64,000 nucleotides of DNA from contig NZ_MBEQ01000073.1 of NCBI RefSeq assembly GCF_001954135.1, positions 31,827 to 95,826 on the forward strand. The letters run 5' to 3'. The notes under the pieces were generated by a model. The model saw nothing but the letters and a program-made list of their open reading frames with translations, made no database searches and had not been told where the DNA came from. The stretch is from Mycobacterium sp. GA-1841 (GTDB lineage Bacteria; Actinomycetota; Actinomycetes; Mycobacteriales; Mycobacteriaceae). Positions 8,341-16,955 of the stretch are shown piece by piece. Position 1 is the first letter of the stretch; each line of letters starts with the position of its first letter. Position numbers and translations under genes: made by a program.

Positions 8341-9612
8341 ATGAGATTTTCATTGGCATGTAGCGGGACTCGTGGCGATTGTGAACCGTTGGTCGCCGTC
8401 GGGCTCGAATTGCAGCGACGAGGGCACGACGTCTGGATAGCGTTGCCGCCGAACCTCACCGGATTCGCCGCGTCGGTCGGATTGGCAAGTACCTCTTACG
8501 GCCCGGACGCGTCGGAGATGTGGGACGCGGATCTGCTGGACAAATCCTCACCGGAATTATGGCGTGGTCTGCTGGTCGGACGAAGTCCGGTGAAAGTACT
8601 ACGCCAGCTTTGGGATCCGGTACTGCAGCACTGGGTCGATATGGGAAAAACCCTGGCAGCGGTGGCAGACGGCGCCGATGTATTGTGCGCGGGTCTGGTT
8701 TTTCAGGATGTCGCCGCCAATGTCGCGGAGCACTACGACATCCCGCTCGCCGCCCTGCACTATTTCCCGGTACGGCCCAACGGCCGGGTCATCGGAGTGC
8801 TGCCCGCGCTGATGGCCCGCTCGGCCATGAAGACCTATGACTGGTTCGGCTGGCACATGCATCGGGAAGTCGAGGAACAGCAGCGCCGTGAGCTCGGCCT
8901 GCCGAAGGCGAGTAAACCCGCGGCGGGACGCATCGCCGAGCGCGGAGCGCTGGAAATACAGACCTATGACAAGGTGTGCTTTCCCGGGCTGGCCGCGGAA
9001 TGGGCCGCGTGGCGTCAACACCGGCCGTTCGTCGGGGCGTTGACCATGCACCAGCCGACGAACGCCGACGACGAGGTTGCCTCCTGGATCGGGGCAGGGA
9101 CGCCACCGATCTGCTTCGGCTTCGGGTCGATGCCGGTGCCCTCGCCGACTGACACCGTCGCAATGATCGGGCAGGCCTGCGCCGAGTTGGGCGAGCGGGC
9201 GTTGATCTGCTCGGGATGGACCGATTACGGCGAGGTGCCGACGGATGACCACGTCAAGGTGGTGAGAGCGGTGAGCTACGAGAAGATCTTCCCGTTGTGT
9301 CGCGCGGTGGTGCACCACGGCGGTTCCGGCACCACCGCCGCTGGGCTGCGGGCCGGTGTCCCCGGTCTGATCCTGTGGACGGCGGGCGACCAGCCGTTCT
9401 GGGGCCGACAACTCGAACGGTTGAACGTCGGCGCGACTCGCAGCTTCAAATCGTCCACGCGGGCCACGCTCGTGGCGGATCTGCGACGGATCCTGGCGCC
9501 GGATCATGCTGCCGCGGCCCAACGGTTGGCCGCCCAGATGACTCCGTCGGCCGTCAGCGTCACTCGCACGGTCGATCTCCTCGAAGAGTTTGGCAACCGG
9601 AGGGCAGGATGA
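8341..9612 (+). CDS. UGT/GtfA-type glycosyltransferase
   Basis: A 423-residue GT1-family (GT-B fold) glycosyltransferase. The N-terminal MRFSLACSGTRGD and GHDVWIALPP are the acceptor-domain start. The C-terminal nucleotide-sugar motif is VVHHGGSGTTAAGLRAGVPG (near residues 323-342), with TAGDQPFWGRQLERL after it. It is similar in type to mycobacterial glycopeptidolipid and macrolide glycosyltransferases. The ATG at 8341 is preferred over a TTG 9 nt earlier because GAGGAG lies 9 nt upstream. It is coupled by ATGA to the methyltransferase and lies upstream of the type III PKS genes on the same strand. It may decorate their product, but acceptor and sugar are unknown. Confidence 0.88.
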   Translation: MRFSLACSGTRGDCEPLVAVGLELQRRGHDVWIALPPNLTGFAASVGLASTSYGPDASEMWDADLLDKSSPELWRGLLVGRSPVKVLRQLWDPVLQHWVDMGKTLAAVADGADVLCAGLVFQDVAANVAEHYDIPLAALHYFPVRPNGRVIGVLPALMARSAMKTYDWFGWHMHREVEEQQRRELGLPKASKPAAGRIAERGALEIQTYDKVCFPGLAAEWAAWRQHRPFVGALTMHQPTNADDEVASWIGAGTPPICFGFGSMPVPSPTDTVAMIGQACAELGERALICSGWTDYGEVPTDDHVKVVRAVSYEKIFPLCRAVVHHGGSGTTAAGLRAGVPGLILWTAGDQPFWGRQLERLNVGATRSFKSSTRATLVADLRRILAPDHAAAAQRLAAQMTPSAVSVTRTVDLLEEFGNRRAG

Positions 9613-10301
9613 ATCGGGTCAAGGCAGTCCAACAGGTGCTCGACCGTCGGGAGGAGCCGGTCTATCTCGAGATCGGCGTGTGTCGAGGGTCCGTATTTCG
9701 GCAGATCTCGGCGGCGGAGAAGATCGCGGTCGACCCGGCGTTCCAGGTGTCGGCGCGCTCGCGCCGCCGTGCCGAGCGTCAGGCCCGTGCCACTCACTTC
9801 TTCGACATGACCAGTGACGACTTTTTCGCGAACGAGACGGCGTTCCTCGACAGGCGAGGCGTCGACGTTGCGCTCATCGACGGTCTGCACACTTACGAGC
9901 AAGCCGTGCGTGATGTTGAGAACACTTTGCAGTACCTGCGTCCCGGCGGAGTACTCATCTTGCACGACTGCAACCCGGCGACGCCCTCGATTGCCTGTCC
10001 TGCAGCCTCATACGACGAATTCTTCAAAAAGACCCCGTTGTGGTCGGCGTTGCGCGGGTGGAGCGGTGACGTGTGGAAGGCGATTGTTCATCTCCGCAGT
10101 ACCCGGGCGGATCTGCGGGTTGCCGTGCTGAACTGCGATTTCGGACTCGGGGTGGTGCGCCGCGGCGTTCCGGAGTCGCGGTTGCACTGCTCCACCGAGC
10201 AGATCAGGGCGCTGACTTACGCCGATCTCGCCCTCGACCGCCGAAAGTTGCTGAATTTGAAGCCGCCCGGCCATTTCCGCGACTTCCTCGCGCCGGCGTG
10301 A
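9609..10301 (+). CDS. Class I SAM-dependent methyltransferase
   Basis: A 230-residue methyltransferase of the Methyltransf_24 kind, often found beside glycosyltransferases and acting on sugars or phenols. The SAM-binding loop is VYLEIGVCRGSVFRQI (residues 18-33). VDVALIDGLHTYEQAVRDVE and LRPGGVLILHDCNP (about 98-135) are the family's acidic and post-motif regions; the Asp and His there are probable metal or catalytic ligands. It overlaps the glycosyltransferase stop, so the two are coupled. Only 39 nt separate it from the type III PKS gene. Its role in that pathway is inference. Confidence 0.85.
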   Translation: MNRVKAVQQVLDRREEPVYLEIGVCRGSVFRQISAAEKIAVDPAFQVSARSRRRAERQARATHFFDMTSDDFFANETAFLDRRGVDVALIDGLHTYEQAVRDVENTLQYLRPGGVLILHDCNPATPSIACPAASYDEFFKKTPLWSALRGWSGDVWKAIVHLRSTRADLRVAVLNCDFGLGVVRRGVPESRLHCSTEQIRALTYADLALDRRKLLNLKPPGHFRDFLAPA

Positions 10302-10340
10302 CCCGATGAACTATCCGAGGTAGGTCCCCGTTGTTGAGAT

Positions 10341-11429
10341 ATGGGAATTAACGTCGCCAGAATGGCCAGCCACAGCACCATTGCCGGTGTCCACGCCGTA
10401 CTGCCGCCGCATCGGTACACCCAGGATGAAGTCACCCGAGCCCTGCTGGATCTTCCCGGCTATCCCGAGGTCGAGGACATGGTGCGGGCGCTGCACAAGA
10501 GCGCGAAAGTCAACAGCAGATATCTGGTTCTGCCAGTCGAGCGATATGCCGATCTCGATGACTTCGGCGAAACGAACCGGCTGTTCATCGAGCATGCCAC
10601 CGAATTGGGTTGTGCCGCATTGTCCGGGGCGCTGGACGAAGCGGGCCTGCGCCCCGAGGACGTCGACCTCATCGTGACCACCACCGTCACCGGTGCCGCC
10701 GTGCCATCCCTGGACGCGCGGATCGCCGGCCGGCTCGGTCTGCGCCCGGACGTGCGCCGGATACCGATCTTCGGGTTGGGCTGCGTGGCCGGGGCCGCCG
10801 GCATCGCCCGGCTCAACGACTACCTGCGCGGCGCGCCCGACAAGGTGGCCGTCCTGGTGTCGGTGGAACTGTGTTCGCTGACCCGCAAACACAATCCGGC
10901 CATACCGACCCTGGTGGCCGGTGCGCTGTTCGGGGACGGCGCCGCCGCCGTCGTCGCGGTCGGCGAACAACGGGCCCGCCAACTCGATCCGTGCGGACCC
11001 GACGTGCTGGACTCGCGCAGCCACCTCTACCCGGATTCGTTGGACACCATGGGTTGGGACATCGGCAGCGATGGTTTCGAGATCGTGCTCAGCGCCGAGG
11101 TGCCGAGTTTCGTGGGCCGCTATCTCGGTGATGACGTCACCGGATTCCTTGATACCCATGGCATGTCGGTTGGCGATGTGGCCGCCTGGGTGAGCCATCC
11201 AGGCGGGCCGAAGGTGATCGAGGCGATCATCGATACCCTCGGATTGCCTGACGATGCGCTGGATTTGACCTGGCAGTCGCTGGCCGACGTCGGCAATCTT
11301 TCCTCGTCGTCGGTGCTGCACGTGCTGCGCGACACCATCCGTAAACGCCCCGAAACGGGCGCTCCGGGGGTGCTGATGGCCATGGGACCGGGCTTCTGCT
11401 CCGAACTCGTCCTGTTGCGTTGGCGCTGA
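10341..11429 (+). CDS. Type III polyketide synthase (alkylresorcinol/alkylpyrone synthase type)
   Basis: A 362-residue homodimeric chalcone-synthase-fold enzyme that extends acyl-CoA starters with malonyl-CoA. The catalytic Cys is in FGLGCVAGAAG (residues 139-149), the His in WVSHPGGPKV and the Asn in VGNLSSSSV, so the Cys-His-Asn triad is complete. It resembles the mycobacterial Pks10/Pks11/Pks18 group and SrsA of Streptomyces. It is followed immediately by an ICMT-like methyltransferase and a flavoprotein hydroxylase, the same order as srsA-srsB-srsC (alkylresorcinol to alkylquinone). Mycobacterial type III PKS operons of this layout have been linked to polyketide quinones. The product here is inferred. 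Confidence 0.9.
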   Translation: MGINVARMASHSTIAGVHAVLPPHRYTQDEVTRALLDLPGYPEVEDMVRALHKSAKVNSRYLVLPVERYADLDDFGETNRLFIEHATELGCAALSGALDEAGLRPEDVDLIVTTTVTGAAVPSLDARIAGRLGLRPDVRRIPIFGLGCVAGAAGIARLNDYLRGAPDKVAVLVSVELCSLTRKHNPAIPTLVAGALFGDGAAAVVAVGEQRARQLDPCGPDVLDSRSHLYPDSLDTMGWDIGSDGFEIVLSAEVPSFVGRYLGDDVTGFLDTHGMSVGDVAAWVSHPGGPKVIEAIIDTLGLPDDALDLTWQSLADVGNLSSSSVLHVLRDTIRKRPETGAPGVLMAMGPGFCSELVLLRWR

Positions 11430-11938
11430 TGAAAGCCAAGAATTTTCTGGCGTTGATCGCCGTCGTCGCCGCCGAGCGGATTCTCGAGCTGGTGGTGTCC
11501 AAACGCAATCTGCGGTGGAGTATGTCCCAGGGCGGCCGCGAGTTCGGCGCCGGTCATTATCCGGTGATGGTGACACTGCACACCGGGTTGCTGGCCGGCG
11601 CGGTGCTGGAGGCGCGTCATCGCCGGCCGCGGCCGGTGCTCGGTCGGACGATGCTCGCGGTGGTGATCGCTGCCCAGGCCCTGCGCTGGTGGTGCATCAC
11701 CACGCTCGGCAGACAATGGAATACCCGGGTGGTGGTGGTTCCGGGGGCGAAGCGCGTGGCCGGCGGCCCGTATCGGGTGCTGCCACATCCGAACTACGTG
11801 GCGGTGGTCACCGAGGGGGCCGCGTTGCCGTTGGCCGGCGGGGCCTGGATCACCGCCCTGGTGTTCACGATCGCTAACGCGGCATTGCTGCGAACCCGGA
11901 TTCGGGTGGAAAACGAAGCGCTGCAAGGCCTGACGTGA
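11429..11938 (+). CDS. ICMT-like integral membrane methyltransferase (SrsB/BpsB type)
   Basis: A 169-residue membrane protein with hydrophobic segments near 4-20, 46-62, 72-92 and 124-146. The C-terminal half carries the isoprenylcysteine-carboxyl-methyltransferase-like motif KRVAGGPYRVLPHPNYVAV (about 109-127), where RxxxHPNY binds SAM. Such proteins act as O-methyltransferases on alkylresorcinols or alkylpyrones made by the adjacent type III PKS. The ATG shares one base with the PKS stop (TGATG), and the 3' end overlaps the flavoprotein start. Specificity is inferred from neighbours. Confidence 0.85.
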   Translation: MKAKNFLALIAVVAAERILELVVSKRNLRWSMSQGGREFGAGHYPVMVTLHTGLLAGAVLEARHRRPRPVLGRTMLAVVIAAQALRWWCITTLGRQWNTRVVVVPGAKRVAGGPYRVLPHPNYVAVVTEGAALPLAGGAWITALVFTIANAALLRTRIRVENEALQGLT

Positions 11939-12960
11939 TCGATCTGCTCGTTGCCGGAGGCGGTCCGGCCGGGCTGGCCACCGCAGTGCACGCGGCGCGT
12001 GCCGGGCTGCAGGTCGTGGTGGTGGAGCGTCGTCGCGGACCGATCGACAAAGCCTGCGGCGAGGGGCTGATGCCGCACTCGGTGCGGCAGCTGCAGCAGC
12101 TCGGGGTGGAGATCGACGGACGAAGTTGCAGCGCCTTTTTCGGCATCCGTTACCTGGACGGGCGACACACCGCCGAGGCCAGGTTCCGTGACGGTGCCGG
12201 CCGGGGAGTGCGCCGGACCGTGCTGCACGCCGCGTTGTCGGAGGCGGCGCTATCGGCCGGCGTCGAAGTGGTGCACGGCGAGGTGGGACCGGTGACTCAG
12301 GACGGGATCTCGGTGAGTGCTGCGGGTTTTCGGGCCCGCTATCTGGCCGCGGCTGACGGTCTGCATTCACCGATCCGCCGCTCCCTGGGCCTCAGCGCCG
12401 GCGAAGGCCGACGCCGCCGCTGGGGTATCAGGCGCCATGTCCAGACCGCGCCGTGGTCCGATTGCGTCGAGGTGTACTGGGGCCGGAACGCCGAGGCGTA
12501 TGTGACACCCGTGGGTGAGAGTTGCGTCGGGGTGGCGATCCTGACCTCGATGCGTGGCGGTTTCGACGAGCATCTGGCGGCGTTTCCGGTGCTGGCCGAG
12601 CGGATTCGCGGTCTCGAGCGCGGCCCCGACCGGGCCGCCGGGCCGCTACGGCAGAAGGTGCGCAGCCGGTGTGCCGGCCGGGTGCTGCTGGTCGGCGACG
12701 CGGCCGGGTATATCGACGCCCTCACCGGGGAAGGGATGGGCCTGGCGTTCGGGGCGGCCGAACTCCTGGTGAACTGTGTGCGTGCCGACGGGCCCGACGA
12801 TTACGACCGGCAATGGCGCGCGTTGACCCGGCGTTACCGGCTGTTGACCGCAGCACTGTTGCACGGGAGCGGTTTTCGTCCGGTGCGGGCCGGTATCACC
12901 CCGGTGTCGGCGGCGCTCCCGTCGGTGTTCGGCAGCGTCGTCAACGCACTGGGACGCTAG
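11935..12960 (+). CDS. FAD-dependent aromatic hydroxylase/reductase (SrsC type)
   Basis: A 341-residue flavoprotein of the geranylgeranyl reductase/UbiH superfamily. The FAD Rossmann motif is VAGGGPAGLATAVHAARAG (residues 6-24), and the second FAD motif is VLLVGDAAGYIDALTGEGMG (about 249-268). In srs-type operons this enzyme hydroxylates the alkylresorcinol ring and allows quinone formation. The GTG start overlaps the previous stop (GTGA). Its last 20 nt overlap the convergent permease gene. A role in isoprenoid reduction is the main alternative, but the operon favours quinone synthesis. Confidence 0.85.
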   Translation: MIDLLVAGGGPAGLATAVHAARAGLQVVVVERRRGPIDKACGEGLMPHSVRQLQQLGVEIDGRSCSAFFGIRYLDGRHTAEARFRDGAGRGVRRTVLHAALSEAALSAGVEVVHGEVGPVTQDGISVSAAGFRARYLAAADGLHSPIRRSLGLSAGEGRRRRWGIRRHVQTAPWSDCVEVYWGRNAEAYVTPVGESCVGVAILTSMRGGFDEHLAAFPVLAERIRGLERGPDRAAGPLRQKVRSRCAGRVLLVGDAAGYIDALTGEGMGLAFGAAELLVNCVRADGPDDYDRQWRALTRRYRLLTAALLHGSGFRPVRAGITPVSAALPSVFGSVVNALGR

Positions 12961-14215
12961 GTCGCAAACGGTCACCGAGGTACTCCAACGACTGCATACC
13001 GTGGAAGACCAGCAGTGCGGCGATCGAGCCGAGCGCGATGCCGGTGAACGTCAATGGCCCCAACTGCCAGGTGAAGTCGGCGATCCCGATGATCAGCGGA
13101 ATGGCCGCGGTCATCTGGTTGACGGGCTTCGAGAAATCGACGTGATTGGTCAGCCAGATCCGAACGCCCAGGATGCCGACCAGTCCGTAGAGCACGATCG
13201 TGGCGCCACCCAGCACACCCGGCGGGATCGCCGAGATCGCGGCCCCGACCTTGGGGCACAACGACAATGCGATCGCCACGATCGCGGCGACCCAGTAGGC
13301 GGCGGTGGAGTAGACCCGGGTTGCCGCCATCACCCCGATGTTCTCGGCGTAGGTGGTGGTGGCCGACCCGCCGCCGGCGCCGGCCAGCACGGTGGCCACG
13401 CCGTCGGCGGCCAGCGCCCGGCCGATCAGCGGGTCCAGGTCGGTGTCGGTCATCTGACCCACCGACTTGACGTGACCGATGTTCTCGGCGATCAGGGCGA
13501 TCACGGCCGGCAGGAACAGCGGCAACACCGCCAGGCTGAACGTCGGAGTCTGGAACTCGGGCAGGCCCAGCCACGGTGCGGCCGTGATCTTCGACGTGTC
13601 CACCTCACCGAGAAACAGTGCCAGCAGATAACCGATGAGGACCGCGCCGAAGATGGCCAGTCGGCCGATCAACCCTTTGAAGAACGCCAGCGTGACGACC
13701 AGCAGCACCAGCGTCACCAGGCCGACCAGTGGGCCCTTCTCGAAATTGTCCTTGGCGGCCGGGGCCAGGTTGAAACCGATCAATGCCACGATCGCTCCCG
13801 TGACGACCGGGGGCAGGGCCAGGTCGATCCAGCGGGTGCCGACCAGGTGGACCACCGCGCCGATCAGGATCAACAGGAGTCCGATCATGATCAGGCCGCC
13901 CAGAGCGCTGCCCGTGCCGTGGGCGGCTCCCGCGGCGAGTACCGGGGCGATCACCGCGAAGCTCGATCCGAGGTAACTCGGCAACCGGTTGCCGGTGATG
14001 AGCAAGAACAGAATGGTGCCGATGCCGGAGAACAGCAGAGTGGTGGCCGGCGGGAAGCCGGTGAGCACCGGGACCAGGAACGTGGCGCCGAACATGGCCA
14101 CCACGTGCTGGGCACCGATACCGATCGTGCTGGCCCAGTCGAGGCGTTCCCCGGGGGCGACGACGAAATCGTCGTCGGTGCGGGTTTCGACGTATTTCCA
14201 ACTCAGCGGAATCAC
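12941..14215 (-). CDS. NCS2-family uracil/xanthine permease
   Basis: A 424-residue nucleobase:cation symporter with about 12-14 membrane segments. Characteristic stretches are GIGAQHVVAMFGATFLVPVL (residues 32-51), FSGIGTILFLL, LPSYLGSSFA, the conserved ENIGHVKSVGQMT with its NCS2 glutamate, and GGGSATTTYAENIGVMAATR. This points to UraA/PyrP/RutG-like transporters, with uracil the likeliest substrate. Initiation is at GTG; no clear ribosome-binding site is seen. It is transcribed towards the quinone cassette with a 20-nt overlap at the 3' ends. Confidence 0.9.
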   Translation of the reverse strand: MIPLSWKYVETRTDDDFVVAPGERLDWASTIGIGAQHVVAMFGATFLVPVLTGFPPATTLLFSGIGTILFLLITGNRLPSYLGSSFAVIAPVLAAGAAHGTGSALGGLIMIGLLLILIGAVVHLVGTRWIDLALPPVVTGAIVALIGFNLAPAAKDNFEKGPLVGLVTLVLLVVTLAFFKGLIGRLAIFGAVLIGYLLALFLGEVDTSKITAAPWLGLPEFQTPTFSLAVLPLFLPAVIALIAENIGHVKSVGQMTDTDLDPLIGRALAADGVATVLAGAGGGSATTTYAENIGVMAATRVYSTAAYWVAAIVAIALSLCPKVGAAISAIPPGVLGGATIVLYGLVGILGVRIWLTNHVDFSKPVNQMTAAIPLIIGIADFTWQLGPLTFTGIALGSIAALLVFHGMQSLEYLGDRLRPSVPVR

Positions 14216-14268
14216 GATTAGTGACTACACACCATGAGCGGCTGCCGCGCACGTGGACGGCGGCCAGC

Positions 14269-15525
14269 TCATTTCTGAGGCCGTTTATCGCCGGGCTGGC
14301 GGCGGCGAAGTCCATAGATCACCACACCGGCCGTCACCACGGCCAGGCCGGTGAGCGCCGAACCGAGAGGGAGGGCGAAGGCCAGCAGTACGCAGCCGGC
14401 CAGGCCCACCGCCGGGGTGATGCGTCGACGGACGAGTGGCTCCAATGTCCACGCCGACGCATTGGCGATCGCGTAATACACCAGCACCGCGAACGACGAA
14501 AACCCGATCGCGCCACGAAGATCCACGGTCGCGGCCAAAATCGCCACCACGACGCCCACCGACACCTCGGCCCGGTGGGGCACGTTGAACCGGGGGTGCA
14601 CGGCGGCCAGCCGGTGCGGCAGGTGATGGTCGCGGGCCATCGCCAGGGTGGTGCGCGATACCCCGAGGATCAAGGCCAGCAGCGAGCCCAGGGCTGCGAT
14701 CGCCGCCCCGGCCCGCACCACCGGCTGCCACTGCGACAAACCGGCCGCGGCCACCGCATCGGCCAACGGCGCCGACGCCGTGGCCAACCCGGCCCCGCCG
14801 AGCACCGAGAGCGCAGCCACGGCCACCACCGCATAGAGCACCAGGGCGATTCCCAACGCGATCGGGATCGCCCTGGGAATCGTGCGCGCCGGGTCCCGGA
14901 CTTCTTCGCCCAACGTCGCGATCCGGGCGTAGCCGGCGAACGCGAAGAACAACAGCCCCGCGGCCTGTAGGACGCCGGCTGCGCTGACATCGTCACCGAG
15001 TGCCAAACGGGCCGAATCGGCCGCACCGGAACCGGTGATGATCACCACGACCGCGGCCAGGACCGCCAGCACGCAGGCCACGATGATGCGGGTGAGAAGC
15101 GCGGACTTCTGGATTCCGGCATAGTTCACCGCTGTCAGTGCCACCACCGCCGCGACCGCCACCGCATGCGCCGCCGACGGCCAGACATACAGTCCGACCG
15201 TCAACGCCATGGCCGCACACGATGCGGTCTTCCCGACGATGAAACTCCAGCCGGCCGTGTAACCCCAGAACTCACCGAGCCGTTCCCGTCCGTACACATA
15301 CGTTCCGCCGGACTGCGGATAGCGGGCGGCCAGCCGAGCCGAGGAGGTCGCGTTGCAGTACGCCACCACCGCGGCCACGGCGAGACCGATGAGCAGCCCG
15401 CTGCCGGCCGCGCTTGCGGCTGGGGCCAGGGCGGCGAAAATGCCTGCGCCCACCATTGATCCAAGGCCGATCACGACGGCATCGGTTGTGCCGAGACGAC
15501 GTTGCAGCCCGCCGGGCGTGGTCAC
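14269..15525 (-). CDS. APC-family amino acid permease
   Basis: A 418-residue permease with about 12 membrane segments. The N-terminal LGSMVGAGIFAALAPAASAAG is the APC helix-1 motif with its unwound GAGIF. ATSSARLAARYPQSGGTYVYG and LLFFAFAGYARIATLGEEV are also typical of the family. The GTG at 15525 is chosen because a TAATAT -10 box sits 7 nt upstream. A longer frame starting at 15570 would run into the thioesterase gene. Substrate unknown (amino acid or amine). It is probably a separate transcript from the thioesterase. Confidence 0.87.
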   Translation of the reverse strand: MTTPGGLQRRLGTTDAVVIGLGSMVGAGIFAALAPAASAAGSGLLIGLAVAAVVAYCNATSSARLAARYPQSGGTYVYGRERLGEFWGYTAGWSFIVGKTASCAAMALTVGLYVWPSAAHAVAVAAVVALTAVNYAGIQKSALLTRIIVACVLAVLAAVVVIITGSGAADSARLALGDDVSAAGVLQAAGLLFFAFAGYARIATLGEEVRDPARTIPRAIPIALGIALVLYAVVAVAALSVLGGAGLATASAPLADAVAAAGLSQWQPVVRAGAAIAALGSLLALILGVSRTTLAMARDHHLPHRLAAVHPRFNVPHRAEVSVGVVVAILAATVDLRGAIGFSSFAVLVYYAIANASAWTLEPLVRRRITPAVGLAGCVLLAFALPLGSALTGLAVVTAGVVIYGLRRRQPGDKRPQK

Positions 15526-15532
15526 CTCCGCG

Positions 15533-15538
15533 ATATTA
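15533..15538 (-). promoter_or_regulatory. Candidate -10 box for the leaderless APC permease
   Basis: TAATAT on the minus strand lies 7 nt before the GTG at 15525 and overlaps the TAA stop of the thioesterase gene. It fits the mycobacterial TANNNT leaderless pattern and decides the start of the permease. Confidence 0.45.
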
Positions 15539-16141
15539 GGGCGCAGCCACCCGCGGATGAAAGAACACACCCTCGGCCCGAACCGTGATGCCGTCGGGGG
15601 TGGCGAGGTGCCCGACGGCGAAGGTCTTCACCCCCTCGACACGGTCGATGTGTGCCTCGGCGCGAAGCGGGCCGAGTCGGGTGCCGGCTTCGTAGCGGAG
15701 CGTAAGCGTTCCGGTCACGGCGGGCTGCCCGGGCTTGTGCGCGGTGGCACCGAGAATGTGATCGAGAAGAAGCGCGCAGATTCCACCGTGGACATGGCCG
15801 GCCGGCCCCTCGTAGACGGCGCCGAGGGTGAGCTCGGCCCAGACTCGGCCGTCGGATTCGTGGTGGACCACCAATGGGGGAGCCAGGGCGTTGCGCACAC
15901 CGATGACCGCATTTCCCCAGGTGAGCGAGCGGCCATCAGGGGTTTGTGGGATACCGAAGGAGCCTGGGATCAGCGACCGGCTGAGTTCGTCGGCGACCGC
16001 ATCGATCTTTGCCGTGGCGGACACGATGCCGTCGCGGTCGACGCGGCTGCGGATGGTCACGTCGACGAGACGACGAACAGAGGCAGTCAGGGCGGCGTAA
16101 AGCGCCTCGGGCACATCGGTTCCGGGGTCGTCGAGTCCCAT
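15536..16141 (-). CDS. PaaI-type hotdog thioesterase
   Basis: A 201-residue hotdog-fold protein, predicted acyl-CoA thioesterase. The family segment GPAGHVHGGICALLLDHILG (about residues 113-132) carries the HGG motif and the acidic catalytic position. GTLTLRYEAGTRLGPLRAEA is the central hotdog strand pair. The ATG at 16141 has GGAG 5 nt upstream. The frame continues far upstream over the divergent regulator but is not protein-like there. Substrate is not evident. It is divergent from the PadR gene. Confidence 0.82.
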   Translation of the reverse strand: MGLDDPGTDVPEALYAALTASVRRLVDVTIRSRVDRDGIVSATAKIDAVADELSRSLIPGSFGIPQTPDGRSLTWGNAVIGVRNALAPPLVVHHESDGRVWAELTLGAVYEGPAGHVHGGICALLLDHILGATAHKPGQPAVTGTLTLRYEAGTRLGPLRAEAHIDRVEGVKTFAVGHLATPDGITVRAEGVFFHPRVAAP

Positions 16142-16252
16142 CGGTCTCCGTCTCTGAGTGGTTCTCTGACCAGGTTCGTCGAGCCGGCTACCGGGTGCAA
16201 CGGCGCCTCCCGGCCAGTGGTTGGTCCGAGGCGACCCTGTGACCTCGGTTGT

Positions 16253-16258
16253 TACCCT
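16253..16258 (+). promoter_or_regulatory. Candidate -10 box for the leaderless PadR gene
   Basis: TACCCT ends 6 nt before the GTG at 16265, with no Shine-Dalgarno between. It fits the TANNNT leaderless pattern and supports that GTG as the start. Confidence 0.45.
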
Positions 16259-16264
16259 TGAGCA

Positions 16265-16930
16265 GTGGGGAACCCCGAGCCGACAGCCAAGCCAGCGCTT
16301 GCCGCGACGAGCTGGGCGTTGCTCGGGCTGCTGTCGTATGAGACCGAGCTGTCCGGTTACGACATCCGCAAATGGATCGACTGGAGCATGCGGTTCTACT
16401 ACGGCAGCCCGGCTTACAGCCAGATCTACTCCGAGCTGAAGAAACTGGAAAAGCTGGGCTATCTGACCTCGCGAGTCGATGGCACCGGTACGCGCAATCG
16501 TCGTCTGTACAAGATCACCGAAGCCGGCCTGGAGGCTGTCACCCGCTGGGCGCGGGAAGCTCCGGTCGAACCCCCGACGCTGAAGCATCCGGCGATACTC
16601 CGCGTCACGTTGGGGCATCTCAGCGACCCGGTTGCGCTCAAGAAGATGCTGCAGGAGCACATCGCCTACGTCGACGAGATGCAACGCGATGCGGCCAAGG
16701 AAGCAAAGTGGGCCGGCGCCGATGCATCCTGGGCGTATGCCAAGGTTGCCTTGGATTGGGCGGCTCGCTACTACGCGTCCGAGCGGGAACTCACGTTGCA
16801 GCTGATCAAGGACCTCGACGACGCCGAGGCCACATTCCCGAAAGTGGCTGAGGGCGCGAAGGTTCCGTGGCCGGATGCGTCGTATTGGTACGAGATCGAG
16901 AGGAAATTCGACGCCGAAGACGTCGAATAG
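16265..16930 (+). CDS. PadR-family transcriptional regulator
   Basis: A 221-residue PadR/Vir-type regulator. The winged helix spans about residues 12-90: LLGLLSYETELSGYDIRKWI, then a helix with YGSPAYSQIYSELKKLEKLG, and the wing RNRRLYKITEAG. The C-terminal helical dimerisation domain (about 100-195) is full length. It lies divergent from the thioesterase and convergent with the KstD-like gene, so it could control the thioesterase, itself or the island edge. Effector unknown; PadR proteins often sense phenolic acids. Confidence 0.88.
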   Translation: MGNPEPTAKPALAATSWALLGLLSYETELSGYDIRKWIDWSMRFYYGSPAYSQIYSELKKLEKLGYLTSRVDGTGTRNRRLYKITEAGLEAVTRWAREAPVEPPTLKHPAILRVTLGHLSDPVALKKMLQEHIAYVDEMQRDAAKEAKWAGADASWAYAKVALDWAARYYASERELTLQLIKDLDDAEATFPKVAEGAKVPWPDASYWYEIERKFDAEDVE

Positions 16931-16955
16931 CCCCCGTTCATCCGTCTTTCGCCGG

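Noticed and set aside
10311..11576. Minus-strand open frame of 421 codons
   Set aside because: Antisense to the type III PKS with its full catalytic triad.
13001..14221. Plus-strand open frame of 406 codons
   Set aside because: Antisense to the NCS2 permease; its Gln/Arg/Asp-rich product is a GC-frame shadow, while the minus strand gives a perfect transporter.
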